This document shows, in pieces, positions 7,802 to 14,737 of a stretch of 36,268 nucleotides of DNA. How positions within the stretch are numbered: position 1 is the first letter of the stretch; each line of letters opens with the position of its first letter. Origin of the DNA: Acidimicrobiales bacterium (lineage in GTDB: Bacteria > Actinomycetota > Acidimicrobiia > Acidimicrobiales > JAVJTC01). The notes beneath the pieces are model-generated. The model saw nothing but the letters and a program-made list of their open reading frames with translations. It did not search any database and had not been told where the DNA came from. The stretch spans positions 1-36,268 of the forward strand of contig JAVJTC010000010.1 of the NCBI GenBank assembly GCA_040219085.1, written 5' to 3'. Position numbers and translations under genes: made by a program.

Positions 7802-8776
7802 GTGTTCGACACCCGCACCGAGATGCGCAAGATGCGCATGACCGCCCGGTCCGTGCAGCGGCGCGCCCGCCGTCTCGGCCGTCTGCGCCCGCCGCGCCTC
7901 GAATTCCCCTACCGGGCACCGACGGTGCCGAAGGCAGCCGGGCCCGTTCCGAAGCCCGAGGGTCGCGGCGTGGACTACGACACCGACTGGGCCCGCACCG
8001 ACTTCGCACGGGTCGTGCGGGCGGCCGCGGTCGAGTCGATCGTCCGGCCGACGGTCAGGGTTCTCGCTCAGCCCGAACGCATCGGACTGGACCGCCTCGA
8101 CGACATCGACGGTCCGGTGATCTTCGCGGCCAACCACCACAGCCACCTCGACACGCCGCTGATCGCCACGTCGATCCCGGCGCACCTGCGGCACCACCTC
8201 GTCGTCGGTGCGGCCGCCGACTACTTCTTCTCCAACCCGGTGACGAGCGCCGCCTCGGCCCTGTTCGTGGGGGCGATCCCGATCGAACGGTCGAAGGTGG
8301 GCCGGACCTCCGCCGACGAGGCCGCCCGCATCCTCGACGAGGGCTGGTCGCTGCTCATCTACCCCGAGGGCGGCCGCAGCCCCGACGGGTGGGCCCAGGA
8401 GTTCCGCGGCGGCGCCGCCTACCTCGCGCTGCGCTGCGGCGTCCCGGTCATCCCCGTCCATCTCTCGGGAACGGGACGCATCCTGCGCAAGGGATCACTG
8501 CTCCCCCGCCCGGCCCGGACCACGGTGGCCTTCGGCGCGCCCGTGGTCGCCGACGACGGCGAGCGTTCCCGTGGCCTCGCGACACGCATCGAGATCGCCG
8601 TCTCCTCACTCGCGGACGAGGTGGCCACCGACTGGTGGCAGGCCCGCCGACGGTTCCACGCCGGCGACGTCCCCTCCATGTCGGGTCCGGCCGCGGCATC
8701 GTGGCGCAGGGCATGGCAACTCGGTAGCCGTGACCGGTCCCGGCGCAACCGCCGTCCCGCCTGGCCCCGCATCTGA
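7802..8776 (+). CDS. PlsC-family lysophospholipid acyltransferase
   Basis: A 324-residue acyltransferase of the PlsC/LPLAT family, which move acyl groups from acyl-CoA or acyl-ACP to lysophosphatidate or related acceptors at the membrane. Motif I is NHHSHLD at 111-117 (canonical NHxSxxD), motif II FVGAIPIERS, motif III YPEGGRSPDG at about 187-196, motif IV GVPVIPVHLSG. About 85 basic, low-complexity residues precede the domain, and the Arg-rich C-terminal tail is unusual. The GTG start is 3 bases after the LarA-like stop, implying translational coupling. The acceptor cannot be read from sequence; its place beside an acyl-CoA reductase suggests an ether lipid, wax-like or hydroxy-fatty-acid product (inference). 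It converges on a GntR regulator. Confidence 0.88.
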   Translation: MFDTRTEMRKMRMTARSVQRRARRLGRLRPPRLEFPYRAPTVPKAAGPVPKPEGRGVDYDTDWARTDFARVVRAAAVESIVRPTVRVLAQPERIGLDRLDDIDGPVIFAANHHSHLDTPLIATSIPAHLRHHLVVGAAADYFFSNPVTSAASALFVGAIPIERSKVGRTSADEAARILDEGWSLLIYPEGGRSPDGWAQEFRGGAAYLALRCGVPVIPVHLSGTGRILRKGSLLPRPARTTVAFGAPVVADDGERSRGLATRIEIAVSSLADEVATDWWQARRRFHAGDVPSMSGPAAASWRRAWQLGSRDRSRRNRRPAWPRI

Positions 8777-8797
8777 CCGCGCTGATCCTGCGTATGG

Positions 8798-8809
8798 CCA
8801 GCCGGCTGG
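8798..8809. terminator. Possible terminator palindrome between convergent genes
   Basis: CCAGCCGGCTGG is a perfect 12-bp palindrome in the 68-bp gap between the convergent plsC-like and GntR genes. There is no T-tract, so termination is only suggested by position. Confidence 0.25.
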
Positions 8810-8844
8810 TCGCGGCGGTAGGCACCGACCTCTGAGAACAGCGC

Positions 8845-9585
8845 TCAGCTCTCGTCGACGAGACGCAGAGCCGGCCGTTCACCGGTCTCCGAGCCCTGCC
8901 CCGCCCGAAGGTCCACGACGAACTCGGTGAGGTGGCCGGGGAAGACGTGCTCGGACACGAGCACCGGTTCACCGTCGGTCGACGTGGTCGTCCGTGACAC
9001 CACGAGCACGGGCGACCCCGTCGGCACGTCCAACAACGCCGCGTCGGCGTCGGACACCGTCGCTGCGCCGATGCGCTGGGTGGCACCGGCCAGGTCGATG
9101 CTCAAGAGGTCCCCGAAGCTGGCCCGCTCCACATCGGAGTGGGACAGCTCGGCGCCGAGGTCCTCACGGCACCACACCGTCACCCGGGCGAATGGATGTC
9201 CGTCCGCGAGGTTGACGCGCCGGACCTCGAGGACCCGCGAACCCAGGACCGCCGCGACATGCGCCGGGGCGTCGGTGAACCGGAACTCGACGATCTGACG
9301 CTCCGACGTGCGACCGGAGTCGTCGAGTTGCGCCTCGATGGTGGCGAGGCCGTCGAGAACCTGGCTGACCCGGTCGGCGGCGACGAACCACCCGAAGCCC
9401 TGTCGGGAATCCACGAGTCCCTCGGCCCGCAACAGATCGAGCGCCCTGCGCACGGTCACCCGGCTCGCCTCGTAGGCGGTTCCGAGCTCCGCTTCGCTCG
9501 GCAGGATCCGGCCCGCGCCGAACTCGCCGTCGGTGATCCGACGTCGCAGATCGGTGGCGATCTCCTGATAGCGGAAGGTCCTCAC
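8845..9585 (-). CDS. GntR-family (HutC type) transcriptional regulator with UTRA domain
   Basis: A 246-residue regulator. The N-terminal GntR winged helix reads RYQEIATDLRRRITDGEFG, then LPSEAELGTAYEASRVTVRR and ALDLLRAEGLVDSRQGFGWF (residues about 4-68). The C-terminal UTRA effector domain includes VLEVRRVNLADGHPFARVTVW and LVVSRTTTSTDGEPVLVSEH. GTG 9585 is preferred: the frame remains open to 9672, but those residues show no family similarity and would cover the promoter of the divergent aconitase gene. Two ACTTGT direct repeats overlap the start codon, suggesting autoregulation. Divergent placement suggests control of aconitase, but UTRA regulators usually sense small metabolites and the ligand is unknown. 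Confidence 0.87.
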   Translation of the reverse strand: MRTFRYQEIATDLRRRITDGEFGAGRILPSEAELGTAYEASRVTVRRALDLLRAEGLVDSRQGFGWFVAADRVSQVLDGLATIEAQLDDSGRTSERQIVEFRFTDAPAHVAAVLGSRVLEVRRVNLADGHPFARVTVWCREDLGAELSHSDVERASFGDLLSIDLAGATQRIGAATVSDADAALLDVPTGSPVLVVSRTTTSTDGEPVLVSEHVFPGHLTEFVVDLRAGQGSETGERPALRLVDES

Positions 9586-9600
9586 TTGTCCTATACTTGT
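9584..9600. promoter_or_regulatory. Putative GntR operator (two ACTTGT direct repeats)
   Basis: ACTTGT occurs at 9584-9589 and 9595-9600, 11 bp apart (one helical turn), separated by CCTAT. The first overlaps the GTG start of the GntR gene and the second overlaps the probable -10 box of acn, so a bound regulator could block both genes. Confidence 0.45.
9592..9597 (+). promoter_or_regulatory. Putative -10 box of the aconitase gene
   Basis: TATACT matches the -10 consensus well in an otherwise GC-rich stretch; transcription would start near 9604, giving a leader of about 100 nt before acn. No clear -35 box is seen. Confidence 0.45.
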
Positions 9601-9706
9601 ATCACATCGTGTGGGGAGCCCGGCCTTCGGGTATGCCCCGGGTCGGCGCTCTAGGATCGCCGCACACGCCACTCAGCAGCAGTCAACGAACCTCCAGGGG
9701 AAACAC

Positions 9707-11983
9707 ATGGCCGTCGGACCGAACACTCCCATCGACCTGATCAACGGCGTCTACGCCACGCTCGACGAGCGGGTCGCCATCATGCGGGAGCGCCTCGGTC
9801 GGCCGGTGACCCTCGCCGAGAAGATCCTCGGCAACCACCTCGACGACCCGGCCACCGCCGGCATCGACCGCGGGGTCTCGTACTCGGATCTGCGCCCCGA
9901 CCGGGTCGCCATGCAGGACGCGACGGCACAGATGGCGTGGCTCCAGTTCATGACCGCGGGCCTCGACGAGGTCCAGGCACCGACCACGACGCACTGCGAC
10001 CACCTCATCCAGGCCAAGGTGGACGGCAAGCGTGACCTGCTCGCCGCCCTCGAGAACAACGACGAGGTCTACGACTTCCTCGAGTCCGTCTGCGCCCGGT
10101 ACGGCGCAGGGTTCTGGAAGCCCGGCAGCGGGATCATCCACCAGGTGGTGCTCGAGCAGTACGCCTTCCCGGGCGGGATGATGATCGGCACCGACAGCCA
10201 CACGCCCAACGCCGGTGGCCTCGGCATGATCGCCATCGGGGTCGGCGGTGCCGACGCCGTCGACGTCATGGTCGGCGAGCCGTGGAACGTCCGCTGGCCC
10301 AAGCTGATCGGCGTACACCTCACGGGCGAACTGCGCGGCTGGTCCGCGCCCAAGGACGTCATCTTGAAGGTGGCGGAGATCCTGACCGTCAAGGGCGGCA
10401 CCGGGGCGATCGTGGAGTACTTCGGGCCGGGCGCCAACGCCATCTCCTGCACCGGCAAGGGCACCATCTGCAACATGGGCGCCGAGATCGGCGCCACGAC
10501 GTCGGTGTTCGCCTACGACGAGGCGATGGCGCGATACCTCAAGTCCACGCGCCGCGAGGAGATCGCGGATGCCGCCAACGCCGTCGCCCACCACCTGCGC
10601 GCCGACGACGAGGTGCTCGCCAACCCCGGCGAGTACTACGACCGGGTGATCGAGATCGACCTGTCCACCCTCGTGCCCCACATCAACGGCCCCCACACCC
10701 CCGACCGCGCACGCCCGGTGTCACAGTTCGGCGCCGAGGCCGAGGCCGAGGGCTGGCCGATGGAGATCTCCCAGGCGCTCATCGGTTCGTGCACGAACTC
10801 GTCGTACGAGGACATAACCCGGGCCGCGTCCATCATCCGCGACGCCGTCGCGAAGGGCCTCAAGGTCACGACGCCGCTGCTCGTCACCCCCGGCTCCGAG
10901 CAGGTCCGGGCGACCATCGAGCGCGACGGCCTCCTCGAGACTTTCGAGGCCGCCGGAGCGACGGTGCTCGCCAACGCGTGTGGCCCCTGCATCGGCCAGT
11001 GGTCGCGCAGCGACGTCTCCGAGGGCGACACGAACGTCATCGTCAACAGCTACAACCGCAACTTTCCCAAGCGCAACGACGGGTTCGCCTCGACGCTGTC
11101 CTTCGTGACCAGCCCCGAAACGGTTGTCGCGCTGGCGCTGGCCGGCCGGGTGGACTTCGACCCCGCCAACGACACGCTCACCAACGAAGCCGGCGAAGAG
11201 GTGCGCCTCGCGGAGCCGATGGGGATCGAACTCCCGCCCGCCGGCTTCGACCCGGGCGAGATGGTCTTCGTCGCCCCGCCCGCCGACGGTGGCGACGGCA
11301 TCGACGTCGTCGTGTCCCCGACGAGTGACCGCATCCAACTCCTCGAGCCCTTCCCGGCGTGGGACGGCGAGGACCTCGTCGAGTTGCCCGTCGCCGTGAA
11401 GGCGCAGGGCAAGTGCACCACCGACCACATCTCGATGGCCGGCCCGTGGCTCAAGTACCGGGGCCACATCGAGAACATCTCCGGCAACCTCTTCCTCGGC
11501 GCCGTCAACGCGTTCACGGGCGAGGCCGGGACCGGCAAGGACCCCCTCGACGGCACGACGAAGTCCTACCCCGACATCGCCGCCCACCTCCACGAGTCGG
11601 GCCAGGACTGGGTCGTCATCGGCGACGAGAACTACGGCGAGGGCTCCTCGCGTGAGCACGCTGCGATGGAGCCCCGGTTCCGCCGCTGTCGCGCCGTGAT
11701 CGTCCGCTCGTTCGCCCGCATCCACGAGACGAACCTCAAGAAGCAGGGCGTCCTGGCGCTGACGTTCGTGGACCCCGCGGACTACGACAAGATCGGCGAG
11801 GACGACACGATCTCGGTCCTCGGCCTGGCCGACCTCGCACCGGAGTCCGAGGTGGCCTGCCGCATCACGAAGCCGGACGGGACGACGGTGGACTTCACGA
11901 CCCGCCAGACCATGTCACCCGACCAGATCGAGTGGTTCAAGGCCGGCTCCGCGCTCAACCTGATCCGTCAGCGTCGGGCCTGA
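9707..11983 (+). CDS. acn: Aconitate hydratase, mitochondrial type
   Basis: Aconitase converts citrate to isocitrate through cis-aconitate using a 4Fe-4S cluster (TCA cycle, cytoplasm). The 758-residue protein has the three cluster cysteines: Cys362 in GSCTNSSYED and Cys425/Cys428 in ANACGPCIGQW. Other motifs are TTHCDHLIQA, GSGIIHQVVLEQYAFPG, GTDSHTPNAGGLG, ISCTGKGTICNMGAEIGATTS in two pieces, and the swivel-domain loop GEGSSREHAAMEPR. Length and wording follow the mitochondrial ACO2 type, not the longer (about 900-residue) AcnA/IRP type usual in actinobacteria. ATG 9707 follows AGGGGAA. It is divergent from a GntR regulator and overlaps the 3' end of the convergent HAD-PlsC gene by 29 bp. 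Citrate synthase lies about 4 kb downstream. Confidence 0.96.
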   Translation: MAVGPNTPIDLINGVYATLDERVAIMRERLGRPVTLAEKILGNHLDDPATAGIDRGVSYSDLRPDRVAMQDATAQMAWLQFMTAGLDEVQAPTTTHCDHLIQAKVDGKRDLLAALENNDEVYDFLESVCARYGAGFWKPGSGIIHQVVLEQYAFPGGMMIGTDSHTPNAGGLGMIAIGVGGADAVDVMVGEPWNVRWPKLIGVHLTGELRGWSAPKDVILKVAEILTVKGGTGAIVEYFGPGANAISCTGKGTICNMGAEIGATTSVFAYDEAMARYLKSTRREEIADAANAVAHHLRADDEVLANPGEYYDRVIEIDLSTLVPHINGPHTPDRARPVSQFGAEAEAEGWPMEISQALIGSCTNSSYEDITRAASIIRDAVAKGLKVTTPLLVTPGSEQVRATIERDGLLETFEAAGATVLANACGPCIGQWSRSDVSEGDTNVIVNSYNRNFPKRNDGFASTLSFVTSPETVVALALAGRVDFDPANDTLTNEAGEEVRLAEPMGIELPPAGFDPGEMVFVAPPADGGDGIDVVVSPTSDRIQLLEPFPAWDGEDLVELPVAVKAQGKCTTDHISMAGPWLKYRGHIENISGNLFLGAVNAFTGEAGTGKDPLDGTTKSYPDIAAHLHESGQDWVVIGDENYGEGSSREHAAMEPRFRRCRAVIVRSFARIHETNLKKQGVLALTFVDPADYDKIGEDDTISVLGLADLAPESEVACRITKPDGTTVDFTTRQTMSPDQIEWFKAGSALNLIRQRRA

Positions 11984-13355
11984 GATCGCCGGGGCTACCG
12001 GGCGGATAGGTCCTGGCCAGTTCCTCGACCGTCGGCTCACGGCTGTGACGCGCCTCGGCGGGGAGCAGCCGTGAGATCGCATCCATGATCGCCGCGGTGT
12101 CGGCGGTGTGGCTCTCGTGTGCCAGCCGGACAGGGCTTCCGACCCGCACGCGCACCTCGGGGATCTGCCACAGCCGCGGGAGGCGCGCCGACCGCGGCCA
12201 CACCTGGTCGGTCCCCCACAGTCCGATCGGCACGACGGGGACGTCGTCCACCATCGCCGCCAGGCGGGCGACCCCCGGTCGGGCCTTCAGGTCCGGTTCG
12301 AAGAAGGCCGGGCCGCGCGGGATCGTCCCCTGGGGCATGATCCCGATCAACTCACCGGCCCGCAGATAGTCGGCGGCCTCGTCGAGGGGTTGACTGGCGC
12401 CTGAACCCCGGTCGACGCGGATCATGCCGAGCGCCCGCATGAGCGGCCCGACCACGGGGTGCTCGAACAACTCGGCCTTGCCGAGGTAGCGGATCGGGCG
12501 GTTACGGGTGTAGGCGAGCCACGCCACCACGACCGGATCGAAGTACGAGCGGTGGTTGGCCGCGAGTATCGCCGGGCCCTCGGAGGGGATCCGGTCGACG
12601 CCGTCCACGTCGGCTTCCAGCAACGGCAGGAGTTCGGGGCGGGCGAGGATCATCAACAGTTCCTGCACCTCGTGACCCGAGATCGTGGCGACACCCTCGG
12701 GCGCCCGGAAGTCCCTGACGGGCCAGCCCGACACCCGTGCGATGACACGCAGACGCGCGTCGGGGTTCACCGCCACGGGGTGTGCGACCGCCCGCAGCAG
12801 CGGGGCGTCGTAGTAGCTGTCCGAGTAGGCCCAGCTGTCGGCGAGGTCCACGCCGTCGGCCCGACACCACGCCTCGACGGCGCTGAGCTTCCCCCTCCCC
12901 CAGGTGAACTCACCGTCGATGGTGCCGTCGAACACGCCGTGCACGGCCCGGTAGCGCGTCGCCACCACATCATCGAAGCCGAGGCGCCGCGCGAGCGGTT
13001 CGACCAGTTCGTGGGGGGTCGTGGTGGCCATGACGAGGCGGTGTCCGTCCCGGCGGTGCCGGGCGATCTCGGCCCGTGCGAACGGCAGGAGCCGGTCGGC
13101 GAGCTCGGGAGCGGCCAGTTCGCCGACCTCGACCAGCTCGTCGCGCCGCCGTCCCGCCGCCATCCGCACGGCCTGGCGGGCGAACGCCATCGAGACGGGA
13201 TCCTCACCGAAACGCTCGTAGAGAGCGAAGAGCAGCCGCTGACCCGGTATCGACGGCGCCGGGAGGCCACGGCTGTGCATCATGTCCGCGATGGTGGCGC
13301 CGCTGCTCGAGGCCAGGAGTGTGCGGTCGAGATCGAAGAAGGCGCCGGCCGCCAT
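11955..13355 (-). CDS. HAD-IB phosphatase / PlsC acyltransferase fusion
   Basis: A 466-residue protein with two domains. The N-terminal HAD-IB domain has DLDRT at 8-12 (intact DxDxT), VMATTTPHELVEP, and YSDSYYDAPLL followed by AVNPDARLR. The C-terminal PlsC domain has ANHRSYFDP (NHxSxxD), MIRVDRGSG, the motif III variant MPQGTIPRGPAFF and DVPVVPIGLWG. The same architecture is annotated as PlsC in Mycobacterium tuberculosis (Rv2483c), where a role in phospholipid synthesis is assumed. ATG 13355 begins at the HAD fold (MAAGAFFDLDRT); GTG 13364 is possible. The longer open frame upstream runs through repeats and is not coding-like. Its 3' end overlaps acn by 29 bp. Here the HAD motif is intact, unlike in the reductase fusion at 3811. 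Confidence 0.9.
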   Translation of the reverse strand: MAAGAFFDLDRTLLASSSGATIADMMHSRGLPAPSIPGQRLLFALYERFGEDPVSMAFARQAVRMAAGRRRDELVEVGELAAPELADRLLPFARAEIARHRRDGHRLVMATTTPHELVEPLARRLGFDDVVATRYRAVHGVFDGTIDGEFTWGRGKLSAVEAWCRADGVDLADSWAYSDSYYDAPLLRAVAHPVAVNPDARLRVIARVSGWPVRDFRAPEGVATISGHEVQELLMILARPELLPLLEADVDGVDRIPSEGPAILAANHRSYFDPVVVAWLAYTRNRPIRYLGKAELFEHPVVGPLMRALGMIRVDRGSGASQPLDEAADYLRAGELIGIMPQGTIPRGPAFFEPDLKARPGVARLAAMVDDVPVVPIGLWGTDQVWPRSARLPRLWQIPEVRVRVGSPVRLAHESHTADTAAIMDAISRLLPAEARHSREPTVEELARTYPPGSPGDLRPDADGSG

Positions 13356-13426
13356 GGCGCTCACGGTACCGCTGCACTCGGGCCGCCACGGCCGGAGTGG
13401 CCCCCCACGACACCACCCGGGTGGGG

Positions 13427-13535
13427 CGGTCCGCACCGAGCGGCCACAACACAGACCGCCGCAGGCGGCGACGACACAGCCCGGGCGACTCGCCACCGAG
13501 GGTGGGCCGGTCCGCCGCAGGCGGCGACAACACAG
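13427..13535. repeat. Three imperfect 28-nt intergenic repeats
   Basis: Copies at 13427-13454, 13452-13479 and 13508-13535 share the plan CGGTCCGCCGCAGGCGGC followed by GACAACACAG. The second and third differ at only a few positions; the first is more diverged. Two contain the hairpin CCGCCGCAGGCGG. They resemble REP-like intergenic elements rather than CRISPR (spacing irregular, one pair overlapping by 3 nt). Confidence 0.6.
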
Positions 13536-13545
13536 CCCAAAACGC

Positions 13546-13582
13546 CGAAGAGAGACCGGAGGGGGGATCCGGTCTCTCTTCG
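13546..13582 (-). terminator. Strong hairpin, terminator-like on the minus strand
   Basis: CGAAGAGAGACCGG (13546-13559) pairs perfectly with CCGGTCTCTCTTCG (13569-13582) around a 9-nt loop. Reading the minus strand, the stem is followed by GCGTTTTGGG, a short T-run; the plus strand has none. It lies upstream of both flanking genes, so it cannot end either of them; it would end, or attenuate, a transcript running left from the LysR side. Confidence 0.55.
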
Positions 13583-13744
13583 ATCGGTCTCGGGCGCGGG
13601 GGGGACCTGCCCTTCGACCAGCCGAGTCGCACTGGGGGGGGTGTGCGAGAACCTCGGCTTTATGTGATGTGTTCATCATGCGCCCGAACCCCGACAGAAT
13701 CAAACAGTTGTTCGCGATAGTTTGCATCTGTCAGAGAGATAACG

Positions 13745-13754
13745 TTGACGTCAA
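13745..13754. promoter_or_regulatory. Putative LysR operator palindrome
   Basis: TTGACGTCAA is a perfect 10-bp palindrome 34 bp upstream of the LysR start, within a relatively AT-rich stretch; AACGTT overlaps its left edge. It could be the LysR-type binding site or contain a -35 box. Confidence 0.4.
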
Positions 13755-13788
13755 AGTGTCGGATTCGATGATGAATGCAGGGTGAACG

Positions 13789-14694
13789 ATGGATCTACGA
13801 CAGCTCGATGCTCTCCTCGCGGTTGCAGAACACGGCACCTTCTCGGCGGCGGCGCTCGCACTGCACACCGTGCAGTCCAACGTCTCGACCCACATCGCCA
13901 AGCTCGAGGACGAGCTGGGCACGGTCCTCGTGGACCGGGCGAGCCGCGCGCTGACGCCCGAAGGGGAGGTGGTCGCGTCGCGGGCCCGGGTCGTCCGCAG
14001 CGAGTTGGACGGCATCGGTCCGCAACTCGCCGGAATCCGACAGGAAGTGTCGGGCAACGTCGTGATCGGCGTCATCGGCTCGGCGGCGGGGTGGCTCGCC
14101 CACCGGCTGGGACGCGCCACCCTCGACACCCACCCGGGCGTGACCTTGACGATCATCGAGGCCAGCACGGCCCAGCTCCGGCCGCGCCTCGCCCGCCACG
14201 AACTCGACCTCGCCCTCGTCAATCTCCCCGTCGACGACCGCGACATCACCACCGAGAAGCTGTTCACCGAGAACGTGGTCGTCGCCACGCTCCCCGACCA
14301 CCCCCTGGCCGCGCTGGACGTCATCAGCCCCGAGGATCTCGCAGCGCACCCGCTACTACTGCCCGCCCGCGGGACGGCGTTCCGCACAGAGCTCGACGCG
14401 GACCTCGCCCGCGTGGGCCTCGCCCTACACGGCCGGATCGAAGTGGACGGTGTCCGGCTCCTCACCGAGATGGCCGCAGCCGGGCTCGGCCCCGCGCTCG
14501 TACCCGCCAGCGCCGCCCATGCCGACGACCCCCTCGTCATCGTTCCCGTCGAGGGGCTGCTGATGCGTTCGGTCGGCCTCGCGCGACCGCGCAACGTCGC
14601 CGCATCGGCGGCGACGCGCGCCGTGGTCGAGCTCCTGGCCGACCTGGTCGCCGACGAGGGCCCCGCCCAGGAGGGCATCCACCCCGGTTCGTGA
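13789..14694 (+). CDS. LysR-family transcriptional regulator
   Basis: A 301-residue LysR-type regulator. The N-terminal winged helix is MDLRQLDALLAVAEHGTFS with SAAALALHTVQSNVSTHIAK and LEDELGTVLVDRASRALTPEG (residues 1-65). A linker helix and a periplasmic-binding-protein-like effector domain follow (GNVVIGVIGSAAGWLA, LDLALVNLPVDDRD, MAAAGLGPALVPAS). ATG 13789 follows CAGGGTGA. Its likely target is the carboxyltransferase gene 43 bp downstream on the same strand, or itself; the HAD-PlsC gene is divergent but 433 bp away. The effector is not evident. Confidence 0.92.
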   Translation: MDLRQLDALLAVAEHGTFSAAALALHTVQSNVSTHIAKLEDELGTVLVDRASRALTPEGEVVASRARVVRSELDGIGPQLAGIRQEVSGNVVIGVIGSAAGWLAHRLGRATLDTHPGVTLTIIEASTAQLRPRLARHELDLALVNLPVDDRDITTEKLFTENVVVATLPDHPLAALDVISPEDLAAHPLLLPARGTAFRTELDADLARVGLALHGRIEVDGVRLLTEMAAAGLGPALVPASAAHADDPLVIVPVEGLLMRSVGLARPRNVAASAATRAVVELLADLVADEGPAQEGIHPGS

Positions 14695-14737
14695 ACGGGA
14701 TCACCGCGCGGGCGCCGACGCCTGATAGGAAATGACG

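Larger units (their letters stand above)
13356..13788. other. 433-bp non-coding divergent region
   Basis: Between the divergent HAD-PlsC and LysR genes there is no convincing gene. The left two-thirds is very GC-rich and carries three 28-nt repeats and a strong hairpin; the right third (from about 13660) is much richer in A and T and probably holds the LysR promoter and operator. Open frames here are repeat translations. Confidence 0.7.

Noticed and set aside
6002-8461. 819-residue minus-strand open frame over the LarA-like and PlsC genes
   Set aside because: High-GC shadow; Val/Asp/His/Arg-rich composition and no motifs.
13427-13535. CRISPR array
   Set aside because: Only three copies, the first two overlap, spacing is irregular and no cas genes are present.
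12459-13667. 402-residue plus-strand open frame over HAD-PlsC
   Set aside because: Antisense to a gene with HAD and PlsC motifs; its C-terminal half is translated intergenic repeat.
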